NCBI RefSeq assembly: GCF_035046485.1 | Contig: NC_085138.1 | Span: forward strand, 22,020,440-22,084,439 | Length of the DNA: 64,000 nt | Direction of reading: 5' to 3' | DNA from: Aedes albopictus | Lineage: Eukaryota > Arthropoda > Insecta > Diptera > Culicidae | In this document: positions 33,831-45,701 of the stretch, one piece after another | How the letters are laid out: each line of letters opens with the position of its first letter | How positions within the stretch are numbered: position 1 is the first letter of the stretch | Translations under genes and position numbers: made by a program | The notes under the pieces: generated by a model | What the model saw: the letters and a program-made list of their open reading frames with translations, nothing else | The model's database searches: none | Told to the model about the DNA's origin: nothing

Positions 33831-34664
33831 CAATGAAGCGTCGCTGAAATCGGGGAACCTTGACTAACTACCCAAATAACCATTAGCATTAGGACAGTTC
33901 TGCACTAGCACTGTATTGGCACGTAAGGCCTGATTGTCTAAAATTTAGGCATATGACTTAGCTTGATTGGGAAGGATTTGACTCTAAGTTCAACAGATTT
34001 AAAAAAAATATGTCAAGGGAACAAAACTGCCGAAAATACATAAGTTCTCCTATAACTTTTATGGGAATGTCAATTCGTTAATCACAGTTTTATACTTGAA
34101 AAATGCGAGTTTTGGTATTTGTTTTTGATAGCTTCACGGAACTTTAACCAAAGCCTTAGCAAATCTTGGAAACATGTAGTGCAGTATTATCAGCAAAAAT
34201 TTTGAAGAGTAAACTAAAGTATACTTCGCTCTGCTTACGTATATCCTTCAAGTGACGTACAACCTGTTGACCGATAGGCTTGTCATCAGCACTGATACCA
34301 TCCAGAGCGCTCTCTCTTATCTCCACTCCTATAACGAAAGCACATGTTCCCCAGCTGATAAAAGCATGCAAGTTTATACAGCTCCACGCATTTTTTTTAT
34401 TCCTCCAAGTGACGATGAGAATTCCTTCACAGCTAACTAACTAACCCAGCCCCAACAGACTTGCTGGCCGTGTGTTTATTGCTGTTTGGCGACCAAGCTC
34501 CTTTATTTGGATAACACAACCTCATTCCTGTGCGCATGAAGCAGTAGACGGAACCGTTGGAGTAAGTAGGAGAGTGCCTTACCGTGTGGTGTGAACAATT
34601 ATGAGGTGTTGCGGTAAAATAGAAAAAATCCAACGGGGTTGCGGTGGTTTCGACCGCCGCAGTC
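33831..34664. other. Unassigned stretch with possible element end
   Basis: CCCAAATAACCATTAGCATT at 33871, preceded by TA, resembles the left terminus of the elements at 19066 and 36353. No matching right end was found, so it is either a truncated copy or coincidence. Confidence 0.35.
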
Positions 34665-34946
34665 GTTCCGCAAACGTCAAAAGTGCTCGGTTCACGCTAA
34701 AAAGCTCTCACTCACTTAGTTGCCATAAAATTCAAAAATAATGAAAATTGTTTCATTTATGGTTTATGTTATCGCAATTGCTGCCACAACATGTAACTTA
34801 TTTCTAAACTATATGAGGTGTAATTTTAGCACTTTAGTATGCAACTGTACGCCATTAAACATAATTCAGATTTTCAACTATTTATTTTTGTTTCAAGGTT
34901 GTGTGCATACTTTTTGAAGTGTGCAGCAGTTTGACGTTTGCGGAAC
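34665..34946. mobile_element. 282-bp MITE with perfect 17-bp TIRs
   Basis: GTTCCGCAAACGTCAAA occurs at the left end and its exact complement at the right end. The interior is AT-rich and non-coding. The immediately adjacent bases (GTC and AGG) do not give a clear duplication, so superfamily is open. Confidence 0.75.
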
Positions 34947-35194
34947 AGGTCTTCTTTGTCTTCTTCACTCCGCCAGGTTGGAAGATTTCTCTGGATAAGC
35001 AATAATCAACAACGACAACGACCGCGAAGACGTTCCACTTTATCGTTTGGCTTTCTTAGTGAGAGTCCACATTAGTGTTTTTTTTTACTTTTTCTATTCA
35101 TATAGGTAGGATCCCTAGCCAACCCATACACGTTGAGCTAGCAAAGATAGTGGCATGCATATCTCCTATGCTCCATTATCAGTAGGTGGCTTAA

Positions 35195-35810
35195 CCCTCT
35201 AATACCCAAATTTTTTATTTTGATCTAAATATCATTTTTCGTCATCTAAAATCGATTTGAACATGTTTTAGAACATGATTCTTTTTAATTCTCGATTTCG
35301 TGAATTTCAGTTTTTGATTTTTCTAATTTTTATTTTTGAACATCCCCACACTTTTATATTTTTCCTGGAAGCCAATTTGAGGAACTGATTTTTTGGGATG
35401 AAAACATTTTGAGATTTTATGATTATTGTTGAAATATTATTATTTTAAATTGTTTTCACAGAAAATTTTATTTTCCGTGTAATTTTAAGGAAAATAATTT
35501 TAGAGTGTATTCGATTCCCTTAAACTATTAAACAAGGTTAGAATGATTTGGGAAAAATTTAAAATATGTTAATTGTAGCGATTCAATACAAAATAAACAA
35601 TGACTTCTAAAACGTGACTAAAACATCAATTTTCCAATGATTTTTAGAAAATGTAAATACGCTTTAAAATACACCAAAAACCATTTTGAGGTATACAGAA
35701 CAGTCCTAAATATGAGCCAAAAATATAAAAAAAATGATTTTCCACGAAACAAAAATTACAAAAATGCTCAAACTATACCCCGTCTAAAGGCGGGATTGGG
35801 TATTAGAGGG
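35195..35810. mobile_element. 616-bp piggyBac-like MITE
   Basis: The element starts CCCTCTAATACCCAA and the reversed right end is identical over those 15 bases. TTAA lies outside both ends (35191-35194, 35811-35814). CCC termini with TTAA duplication are the signature of piggyBac transposition. The interior is AT-rich with no transposase, so it needed a helper. Confidence 0.9.
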
Positions 35811-35814
35811 TTAA

Positions 35815-36350
35815 TCACTTTCTTGGACTGGGACAAATTATACCACAGCAAGAGGAGGAAAATCAAGCATTTTACAAGAGATAAGAAAATTTTTCCATCA
35901 TTATTAATTCCAGTTCAGACCGCTTCTGAGCTTGTATGTTCTAACTCCGAAAGAAAGAGGCATTTCATACCTACTCCACAAACATGACATACCTAATTGT
36001 TGGCATAACTTCAGCTCTGTAGGACTTTAAAAAGTTACCAATTACGTTATAAATCCTTAACAGTCTCTATCTAGATTCCACACCAAGGTATCTGCTCCAC
36101 CGGCCAAGGTGTTGATGAGTCAAGTGCCGTTGGTCCACTGACTGTGCGCCATGGGAAACAATGGAACTGGTCGGGCTGTCTTGATGGGTGTATAAAAATA
36201 ATGAGGTCTTTGCTGTTGCCCCCCGCCTCTGTAGTAATCAGCACGCGAAAGGAACTTTTATTGGTCAACGACGACGGACGACCTGCTTCGAAGAGTCGGG
36301 TTGAGTTGCAAACGGACGCGTTGTCACGCGCTGTTGGCTCAGTGCATAAC
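35815..36350. other. Unassigned stretch
   Basis: No recognised repeats or domains. Confidence 0.35.
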
Positions 36351-36352
36351 TG

Positions 36353-37407
36353 CCCAGGTAACCACTAAGCATTTGAATAAGCCGTGTATCAGCCCGTATT
36401 ACGCATTTAAACTGCTTGCTGCCCTACATAAGCAGTTCGAATGCATAGCTGCCTTGAGTTAGCATAAGCTGTGCTGCTCAAAAGCTTTCGGCTGTTAATT
36501 AGCATTTCAACTGCTTGAAGTGGTTTCACTTGGGAGCATACAGAATGCTTTTCAACTGCTCTTTAAATGCTAGGAGCAAAAAGGTTGGGAGATATGTTAC
36601 GCATTTGGCAACACATTTTGTCTCTCTCTTACAGAGCCTATGCTTCTGTTTACAAATTTGTGCATCTTATTAGTTTCTTCATTTTCTCCTACTCATCCAA
36701 AAGCACCAAAGAAAACATTACTGCAGCTGGATTGGATTGGGAAATTGTCCATAAAAAAATCATCAATTATTTATCATTTCGTCGGAAAATATGTGCCGAA
36801 TAGGTGGATGCTTTGGTGGATCATAGGATTGTTTGAAAAAGGTAAGAAACAATCTTATTCCACAGATATTTAAAAGAAGGGATCGTAATGCTCTACCACA
36901 ATGAAATACCTCAATGGAAACAAGTTTTGGATGTTGAATCTGAAGCTGTTATCGAATCATTCTTTATATTGGCGATTAAATCAACGCACGCCACCGGGAC
37001 AGCTTTAGCATCGTGGATCAGGAGCAACAGAATCCGAAGCAGATATGATTAATCAATCTCCGGATCGTAAGTTCAAACCTACATCACTACAAAAATCAGC
37101 AAAAAAGTACCACCTAGCACCGGCTGGAATATGGAAGGACGATGAAGCGGGGAAGCAGGCTGGAGAACGAGAAGCAGACGTCAATCTATTTTTGTTTTTT
37201 TTTTGCTCGACGGGGCGTTACGCTTTTTTGACATTTCGTCACGACGTTCCTGAAGGGATAGCACTAAGACAGCCCGTTATTTTGCCAAAACCTGCTGTGA
37301 GGTAGCACTATAGGCGCATATACGGCTAATGAGCATTAAACGCCTTGTCGTAAAGGCTACTATAATGCTGAAGGAATGCTATTTTAAATGCTTACTGGTT
37401 ACTTGGG
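36353..37407. mobile_element. 1055-bp TIR element, CCCAAGTAACC family
   Basis: The left end CCCAGGTAACCACTAAGCAT pairs with the reversed right end CCCAAGTAACCAGTAAGCAT. TG lies directly outside both ends (36351-36352, 37408-37409). Motifs such as GCATTTAAACTGCTTG and variants recur inside the left part. Open frames are short and unrecognised. It shares termini with 19066-20281, which is flanked by TA. Confidence 0.8.
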
Positions 37408-37409
37408 TG

Positions 37410-37763
37410 TATTTGTCCTCTCCTTCTAGTCTAAAAGAACACAGCTGACAAGAACTGTAAACAAGCATCTTGTGGGAAGCTCAATATATCATAATGGTTT
37501 GCCATGTATAATTCCACGGTAGTTGGAAAATGTCGACCGAAAATCTTTAGTCAATCGTTTAAAATCATTTCCCTTGAATTTGAATTCCCTATTATTCCAT
37601 TTTTTAAGTTACATTAAATTATTTGATATTCTAGAACCCAACTGTTGAACACATCCTTCCACATAATAACCGATTCTCGCTAACGAACGGTTCACTCCAG
37701 TAGTCGACATTATTATTAGTTTATTGCAAATTTCAGATTGTCAGTTTCAAATTTCATGTCCCT
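37410..37763. other. Unassigned AT-rich stretch
   Basis: No recognised feature between the TIR element and the minus-strand retroelement. Confidence 0.35.
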
Positions 37764-38365
37764 TTATAGAACGATTTTCGTTTTCATTTGCAGGTTACGG
37801 AACCTAAGCTGGTTACGCAATTCGTTAAAGGTTCTAATTGCAGCTGCAATACACCTTTTTACTTCACGGGAAACGTCATTGTCACAGGCCACAAGTGATC
37901 CAAGATAAACAAATTCTTCAACAACTTCAAATGCATCCCCATCAGTCACTACCAAAGCACTTGCACCACTAGGCCCGCCTCTGTCTCCACCAGCTATCAT
38001 GTACTTCGTCTTTGTAGAGTTAATCGTCAAGCCTATTCTCGCTGTCTGTCTCTCTCTTCAGAGGAGCATAAAGTTAAGCGTTGCGCGTATCAGCCTAATT
38101 AGTTTCGCCAGAAAGCCATGTTCTGCCAAAGCTCATTTCTTTTCACTGAATCGTATGCTGCTTTAAAATCAACGAACAGATGGGGAGTCTGCAAGTGATA
38201 TTCCCGAAATGCATCTTGGATCATCCCCAGGTGAAACATTTGATCTGCCGTTGATCGGCCCTCACGAAAACCAGCCTGGTATTCGCCGACGAAGGACTCC
38301 TCAAGAGGTCTCAATCTGTTGAACAGGACACGCAACAGATAAAAATAATGAGATTTAAACGTCAT
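37764..38365 (-). pseudogene. RTE-like non-LTR remnant, internal deletion
   Basis: The minus strand first encodes RT blocks LFNRLRPLEESFVGEYQAGF, REGRSTADQMFHLGMIQDAF and the catalytic-aspartate block FVDFKAAYDSVKRNELW. After a deletion near 38090 it resumes with LTINSTKTKYMIAGGDRGGP and EFVYLGSLVACDNDVSREVK. The segment carrying the second catalytic motif, present as FADD at 27560, is missing, so the protein was dead. It is clearly the same family as 27478-28390 and supplies RT regions missing there. Confidence 0.85.
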
Positions 38366-38580
38366 GTAAACCTCATTTTTGTCATGTAAACTTAGTGTAA
38401 TGATGGTTTACATGATATATAATGTAAATTTGTGTTATATGTCATGTAAACACTCAGAGTCATGCGGAATTATATGACATATAATGGAAGTTTACTTGAT
38501 ATTTTATTACTTTTACATGATGTGTCATGTAAACTTCTGTGATATCCCACACTCCAAGCATGTGCATCATATGTCACAAA
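38342..38580. repeat. TCATGTAAAC repeat cluster
   Basis: GTCATGTAAAC or its complement occurs at least five times within 240 bp, mixed with ATATATGACAT-like sequence. Inverted pairs make it partly palindromic. It abuts the 5' side of the retroelement remnant; possibly a MITE with unclear ends. Confidence 0.55.
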
Positions 38581-39660
38581 ATTTTACACTCTTTTTTTGA
38601 TCTGTGAATATTATATGCCAAATTTGAAAGGGTGTAGCCTTTGCTCCATGTTAAAGTGTAGTGCGCACCTGAAAAGTACTGTGGAAAAGGATAGGACAAG
38701 AAACGGTCAAGAAATGATTTCGTTGTCAAAATTTCTTGAGCGGTCCGCAGCTGAAAAGAAATGAAAATTGTGTAACGCTCGTGACGCCTGCCGGGCAAAT
38801 CAAATGGAGCTGTCACTTTTCCTTGCGGAAAAATGTTCCGTTCAATTATTCCCCAAGGAAAACTGACATTTCCTCCCATACTAATCAGTTGTCAAAATTC
38901 CTTTGGTAATTGGAGGGATTTTTTCTTGAGTGCTTTTCTTACCAGGTGCGTACTAGGCTTAAACAAGAAATGAAAATCGATTAAATCAAAAGATCACCAT
39001 CCAAACTGATCTAATCCTTAACACGCCTTAAAGTAGACCGACTTGAACACATAATTTGCCGACATTGTCGGATACAAGCGTTATTCATTAACTCAATCGG
39101 TCCTGAAAACTATCTCCAAAGGTCAAGTTTCATTCGGAATCTTTGGAGAAAGTAGGGAGAGAAATGGTTGCGAACGAACGCGAAACTTAAGCGATCGGCC
39201 AGGGTATTCTTTTAGATTACCGAACTGTTTCGAAGAAGATCGCGGGACAATTCGAGTATCCGCTGGACTCGGCCGAGGTCACTTTCCCTGATCTGTGGGT
39301 CACGGCTTCAATTCAGTTTCGTCCGAACCGTCAACCAGAGTAGAAGTGTCGCGATTGTGCGTGTGTCGTGTTGACCTTGTAAGATAGATTGTGGAAAACG
39401 TGGGATCGTTCCTTATCTTTAATTTTATTGTTCTAGTTCCTAGTTAAGAGAGAAAGTCGTAGGCTGTGCGTAGTGAGTTTGTGCGTTTTCTCACCAGGAA
39501 TACAGGTATGCGCTCGCTTAGTGTGTCCCGTCTCGTTTCATAATTTTGTGAAATATGCTAATTAACTGTTGAAACAGTGAACAACCTCGTGGACTACGGC
39601 AGCGACACTCTGAACTCCACCATCGTGACCAAACTCCCGACCCACGTCACCTAGTCGGAA
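38581..39660. other. Unassigned stretch, GC rises toward the end
   Basis: No recognised family in the first half. The part after about 39160 could be the leader of the R1-like element that follows, but no sequence signature proves this. Confidence 0.35.
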
Positions 39661-40606
39661 GGAAGCGATTCGTCACCACATCGCTTCAGGCTCAACACGG
39701 GTTCCAAGTGCCCCCTTGGAAGCGCAGATGACCGGCGTGCCTTTCACGCGGGCGCTGAACCGCGACAGGAGCAGGCTACCAAAGATGTTTGTAGTTGCCG
39801 AAGAGCTGATCGACTTCCCGAGCGGATGGACTAACATCAGTAAGGACTTGAAACAGGGCCTGCTGTAGCTCCACAAACCGCTTGCCAAAAAGGAATTCGA
39901 TCTTCCAGTCGAAGAACGGAGTACGGCTGACGCGAGCAGTCCGCCCAAACCGACAGCCTTTCACGCGATGATGACGCGTGAGATTATGCAGCTTGTCGGA
40001 GCCGTAACTGAGAGGTCAAACCGCCCTACGTGCTTGAGCTGCATGTCCGAAACCTGCCGAGGAGACGCGGCCCCCCGGGCAAGAAGCGTCCAACAGAGGC
40101 GCGCCAAAAGCCGAAAGGGGCGGCCAGCGCGAGCAACCAGGCTCCCAAATTGGTTGCGAAACACGCAAGGGGCCAACCAGACCAAGGGAAGGAGAACTCT
40201 TGAATTACGTTGAGAAAAGTGAAACCAGCCTGCAAGACCGAATAGAACACCGTACTGGTTTTCAAAATCATCTTTCACCGCTGGACGCGGATATAAAAAT
40301 CATCCGGCGCACCAGTACTGAAGAGATGATGCTAGTGCTGAAAAAGGTGGCGGCCAAGAAAGGCCCCTCCTAGAAGGCACTAGCTCGGGAGGTATTGGGT
40401 GAAAAAGTGCAGGTGAGAGCTCTAACGGTAGAGGCGGCTCTCCAGTGTTAAAACCTGAACAAGATCACCAACTCAGAGGAGCTCGCAGCCGCACTTAAGC
40501 TGCTGTGCGAAGTAAATACACCATGCGCATCGATCCATCTGCGAAAGGGTACGATAGGCACATGCAGCACCGACGAACCGACGTGACAGTGGTGTTTCAA
40601 AAGTGT

Positions 40607-40622
40607 CCCCCCCCCCCCCCCC
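40607..40622. repeat. Poly-C run
   Basis: Sixteen consecutive C lie at the end of the ORF1 remnant of the R1-like element. Length may vary or be misassembled. Confidence 0.85.
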
Positions 40623-41691
40623 AAATTTAACGGTCAACCAGCGAAGCGAGCGAACGCTTCTGTCAAATCAGCGCAGACGCGAACCTTTTCCTATATCAAC
40701 ACACGGGGGTTTGGGATCCAGCTATCGAACCATCGCGAATCGTTATAGGGGTGCCGGTAGTGTTTGGCTATTTTTCATCATGGCGTCGGGGACAACAAAT
40801 TTGAATTTATTTGTTCTAGCTGTCACGTCAGTTCGTCGGTGCATGCAGATCGCCATGATCAAGCTCCCTGTAGGGGGGTGAACAAGGCGACTGCAGTCGG
40901 CGAAATCGGAGTAGAGTAATCAATGTTCCCCTTCAGTTTCTACGTCACGTTATCGGACCCACTCTGCATTCCTTCCGATACCGGGAACTAGGTAGCGGAT
41001 AAAGCCAAACTATCGGCGATCAGTTCAACCGGTAGTTTTCCAATCCAGGAAATAATTTCCACGTCGCACAAGGGCTTCGAAATAGCGAATGGGTTGTATT
41101 AAATACTGCAGTTGCTCTGCCTCCCCCAGGTGACCAATACACCAGTTCTTGTCTGTGCTAGATTCGCTCGAGTCTTGTGGTCTTCGGTTGAAACTACAAT
41201 GCCTGGGCGTTTATGTTGGGTAGCCGCTCCACTAATACGAGAGGCTGGGCTCTACTCGAAGCTATGGCTAGACTGAACGTGGATGTCGTGAACGTAGGCG
41301 ACAAAAACAACCTACAGAGTCCATCATTGATGTGACCATCTGGAGCCCGGGTCTAAACTTTAGCTCGGACTGGTGGTTCGACGATGGATGCACGCACAGT
41401 GACCATCTGGCTATTCGATACAGGGTGGAACATAGCTGACCTCACGCTTCGATAAGCCGGCAATTGTGGAGCGATCTGTCTAGCGATGATCTAGTCGGAA
41501 CCTTAAGCAGTGCATGTAACACAGCAATGCCAAGGTTATCCCTACCCAGAAATGGACGCAAACCATTGGCGGCGTCCAGGAATCGCAGAACTCCATGCAT
41601 CCTGTCTAAGAGCTAGAAGGAGGATGCAAAGAGCTCGCACCGATCAAAGGGACTAAGACGCGTAAGCGGGCGTGCTTAGTGCGGGGTGCTA

Positions 41692-41856
41692 AAAGTTCGG
41701 ATTACCTAAGTCCAGCACAGTTTTACCGAAGTTCGGATAATTTTTACCGAACGTTCGGTAAACATTACTGATCATTCAGTAGAGTTTACCGTACGTTTGG
41801 TAATTTTTTGACGAACTTCGGTAATATGGTGCTGAACATTCGGTAATCTGAACTTT
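41692..41856. mobile_element. 165-bp MITE in the R1 remnant
   Basis: The left end AAAGTTCGGATTACC pairs with the reversed right end AAAGTTCAGATTACC, with TA on both sides (41690-41691, 41857-41858). The palindrome TTACCGAACGTTCGGTAA and variants recur several times inside, so the terminal motif is iterated. It lies between endonuclease and RT traces, dating it after the R1 insertion. Confidence 0.8.
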
Positions 41857-42439
41857 TACCGAAAACAGAGCATCTGAATACGGTACTTTATTTTAAGTGT
41901 GCGGTGATGAACGATGAACTCATCGTGATAGTGAAATCGTTCAAGGTGAAGAAGGCTCCGGATGGTATTCCGACAGTTATTAAGGCGACCATTGTGGCTA
42001 GCCCTGACATGTTGATAATGTATATGCAGCTGTGTCTAAGGGCAGAGGCGGATTTTCAGAGAGGTGGAAAAGACAAACACTTGTTCTATTGCCCAAACAC
42101 GTGAAACAACCTGGCGATGCGTCATCATATCTGTCTACTAGACATACGCTTTCGGTCCAAGAGTCTCGGATAATTAGTTCGGCGTCCAGAAAGGACGATC
42201 AATGGTGGACGCTATTAGGGCTATGACCAAAACGGCCGAGATAGTGCTCCAAAAGAAGCGAATGGAGTAGTCTACATTTTCAGGACTTAATCCTCCATGA
42301 GCAGAGAGGATATCTTAAGGTGCAAGTGCTGGTGGAGTTCATCCCTAACAGGTATACCGCAAAGGTAAGAAACAGAATATGGTTCTAGTGAGTCGATCAC
42401 CACATAACACGGAACCCCAACAGCATATTTCCTCATTCT

Positions 42440-42855
42440 ATGAAAAAAGAAAATTTCCATGGGGCTTCAGCAGGGTCCATAGGTTTTTCCAGAGGTGTTC
42501 CAGGGGTTTCAGGATCGTTCTAGAAAGGCTCCTAGGGTATTAGGGTATATCAGAGGCGTTTCACATGGTTTCAGGATCGTTCCTGGAGATTTGATGGGAT
42601 ATTGGGGGCGTTGCTTGGGGTTTCAAGGGTGTTGCAGGTGGACTCAGGAGCCTTCATTGGCGTGCCATGTTATTTCAGGGGGTTTCAGGGGTATTCCATG
42701 GGTGCTCCAGGGATGTTCCAGTGGTGTTCCAGGGGTTGACAATGTGCTTCAGGGCTATTCAAGGGGTTTTCCAGGGGGCTTCAGGATCATTCCATGGGAT
42801 AGCTGGGGGTTTCAGTGGGTTCCAGTGTAGTTCCAGGGGGACCCAGGGGCATACC
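42440..42855 (+). repeat. G-rich degenerate short-repeat array, part 1
   Basis: Imperfect units such as GTTCCAGGGGTTTCAGG recur at roughly 12-24 bp spacing. This is a second array family, distinct from AATTCCTCCAGG in being G-rich. Spurious frames read as GVPGVFQG-type repeats. Confidence 0.75.
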
Positions 42856-42857
42856 AA

Positions 42858-43526
42858 CCCAAGCAGCACCTGCAACATCATCTATAATGTGTCTTTCTAT
42901 GCTTTGGTCTAAATGAGTTGCACTAGAAGCACATGAAACTTCCATCTTGTCAATCGAGTTGCATTTAAACTTCGAAATTCGTAAAGTTGCGGCTTTGTTT
43001 CATAGAAATCACAAATTACCACGTGTTTGACATCGATTCGTGGAGGCGGAGCTTACATATTCCTCGCAAGTGATAATACAGTTAGCTCACATTAAAAGTG
43101 CTATGTAACATGCATGAAACATCTAACTCTGGTTTGTTTGTTCAGATTAGGTCCCAAGAGCGTTGCAGAAAACTTGAGCGTCTTTTCATTTTGACAGTTC
43201 TCTAACTTGTGACAAAGAAGGTGCAATAAGGTAACAAGCAACTTCAATAGCTTTTATGATGCGTTGAGCAACGATTCTCTCACAGAGCTCTTGGTGAAGT
43301 ATGCAAGGTGAGTAGATAATACTCCTGGTGTCCATGGTTCGAGTCTGGACGATTTTTTTTTATTTTTTTATCATTCCCCCTCGTTTATGTTGCATAAGAA
43401 TTCAGAATCTGCGCTTTTTGGGTTTCAGATAAGAAGCAATTGTGTTCTGATGTCCGTGATACGGACAGGGAATAAATTGCACTAAGGTTGCTGTTACTGG
43501 CTTAGAAACAAGTCGTGTTGCTTGGG
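42858..43526 (+). mobile_element. 669-bp TIR element with tRNA-like module
   Basis: The left end CCCAAGCAGCACCTGC pairs with the reversed right end CCCAAGCAACACGACT, and AA lies outside both ends. Inside, 43292-43346 resembles a tRNA: an A-box-like TGGTGAAGTATG, a possible anticodon stem GAGTA/TACTC, and the B box GGTTCGAGTCT, followed by a run of nine T. No protein is encoded. It is a second example, besides the 413-bp family, of tRNA-like sequence inside a TIR element. Confidence 0.65.
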
Positions 43527-43581
43527 AAGAGTGCTCCAGGGGATCTCTGTGTTCCAGGGATCTTCCAGAGGTGTTCCAATC

Positions 43582-45217
43582 CACAATGGTCCACGAAACA
43601 GATTAACGAGGAAAGATGCATTCAGCGCCTTCAAATGATTTTCTAGATTAATATGGTCTTCTACAAAGTTATTCCTAAAAGTAAGGCCCTCTTTTCAATA
43701 TACATAAAAATTAGGGTGGCCCATATTTTCGAAGAAATTGGGAACCAAACTTTTTTTATTTGCAAGAATAACTATATACATTCTTCGGGATAGTTGTAGA
43801 TCTACCAATTTTAAGCAAGTTTGCTGAAGACACTTTTTATGTAGCTTTAAAATGGGCCGATCTAGAGATATTTTTCTAAATAAGCTTAGGGCGGTTCAAG
43901 AAAAACCGGTTTTTCGGCGTTAACTTTTTCAGTTTCGATTTTTCATCAAAAGCGCCCAAGAAACACTTGTAGAGCATTTAAAGACGCGTCGTTTTGTGCG
44001 CTGAGATGGTCGTTATCTCTTTTGGTTTAAAAGTTACAGGCATTTTTCTTAAACAATCATAGTTTTTTAAAACGGTGTTATGACGGGTTGGGGCAAACAC
44101 AAAACATATCTTTTGCCCGCATTCAAAAGAAGAAATGTTGTTATAAAACATATCAAAAAATTAGAGGGGTGTTATTTTTGTAACTCATGTGAAAAATGCT
44201 TTAAAAGTGCCTATTTTTTTTCTAAAAAATCATCAATATCTTTTGAACGGAATGACGTAGCAACATTTTCAGCGCTCGAAAATATGCGTTTCTTAAAGTT
44301 GTACAAATAGTTCTTAGGCAACTTTGATGAGACATTTGAAACAAAAAAGATAAAGCGTTTAAACTGTTTTAACCAAATTTTGAGCATTTTCCCATAGTTT
44401 TCATAGGGTGACGCTAGAACAAATCGTTTTATTGCTTTATCTTTTATGTTTCAATTTTCTCGTCAAAGTCGCCTAAGAACCATTTTTAGAGCTTCCAAAA
44501 ACGCGCATTTTCGTGCGCTGAGAATGTTGCTACGTCATTCCGTTCAAAAGATATTGATGATTTTCTAGGAAAAATAGGCACTTTTAAAGTATTTTTCACT
44601 TGAGTTACATAAATAACACCCCTCTAATTTTTTGATATGTTTTATAACAACATTTCTTCTTTTGAATGCGTTTAAAAGATATTTTTTATGTTTGCCCCAA
44701 CCCATCATAACAGCTTTTTAAAAAACTATGATTTTTTTAGGAAAAACGCCTGAAACTTTTGAACCAAAAGAGATAACGACCATCTCAGTGCACGAAACGA
44801 CGCGTCTTCAAATGCTCTACAAGTGTTTTTTAGGCGACTTTGATGAAAAATTGAAACTGAAAAAGCTAACGCCAGAAAACCGGTTTTCTTGAACCACCTT
44901 AAGCTTATTCAGAAAAATACCTCTAGATCGGTCAATTTCAAAGCTACATAAAAAGTGTCTTCAGCAAACTTGCTCAAAATTGATAGATCTACAACTTTCC
45001 CAAAGAATGTATACCATGATGTATACAGTTATTCTTGCAAATAAAAAAGTTTGGTTACCAATTTCTTTGAAAATATGGGCCACCCTAATTTTTATGCACA
45101 TTTTAAAGAGGGTCTTATTATTAGGGACAACTTTATAGAAGACCAAATTTGCCTAAAAACTCATTTGAAGGCGTTGAATGCATCTTTCCTCGTAAATCTG
45201 TTTCGTGGACCACTGTG
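43582..45217. mobile_element. 1.64-kb palindromic foldback element
   Basis: Two arms of about 780 bp are inverted copies around a centre near 44400, with an unpaired centre of about 65 bp. The left end CACAATGGTCCACGAAACAG pairs with the reversed right end CACAGTGGTCCACGAAACAG. Landmarks such as GGTGGCCCATATTTTCGAAG, AGTGTCTTCAGCAAACTTGC and TAACACCCCTCTAATTTTTT occur once in each orientation. No transposase frame is present. CAAT occurs near both ends but a clean duplication was not established. It is inserted in the G-rich array. Confidence 0.85.
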
Positions 45218-45700
45218 CAATGGGTTGCAGGAGGTTTCAGTTGCGTTCACGGGTTGTTCCAGGAGTCTCCGGGAATTTCAGGGGCGTTAATTGTGGAGTT
45301 TAATCAAGGAGTTTCAGAGTCGTTCCAGGAGTGATCCAAAGTGTGTTCCAATGGTTATTCCAAGGGTTTCAGGAGCGATCCAAGAGAATTCAGGAGTCTC
45401 AAGGACGTTCAAGGCTGTTTTAGGGGCCTCATGGTGTTTCAGCGGGCTTCAAAAGCATTCCAGGGAGCTTCAGGAGTTCTATAAGATTTTAAGGGCGTTC
45501 CAGAAAAAATCAGGAAAAAAGAAAAAATGGGTCGAAAATCTGTATTCTGAAATATTTGTACTTCATATAAACGCAATCTGCACAGATGCTCAAAGATCTG
45601 TATAATATTGATAAATTTATATATGTACATATATTGCATACCTACTGAGAGGTTTTCAGAGGCGCTTCATGTGGTTTCAAGGGATTTCAAGGGGTCCCAA
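45218..45700 (+). repeat. G-rich degenerate short-repeat array, part 2
   Basis: Continues the GTTCCAGGAGTTTCAGG-type units after the palindromic element, which splits the array. Confidence 0.7.
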
Positions 45701-45701
45701 A

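Larger units (their letters stand above)
39690..42260 (+). pseudogene. Decayed R1-clade non-LTR retrotransposon
   Basis: ORF1, endonuclease and RT traces appear in order on the plus strand. ORF1: near 40260-40580, DADIKIIRRTSTEEMMLVLK, VQVRALTVEAALQC and NTPCASIHLRKGTIGT. Endonuclease: near 41200-41440, the AWAFMLGSRSTNTRGWALLE-like region and HSDHLAIRY, containing the SDH active-site block. RT: from 41905, ELIVIVKSFKVKKAPDGIPT, then after a frameshift SERWKRQTLVLLPK and QKGRSMVDAIRAMTKTAE. Stops and frameshifts are frequent, and the catalytic RT core and 3' half are absent. A 165-bp MITE interrupts it at 41692. Confidence 0.8.
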
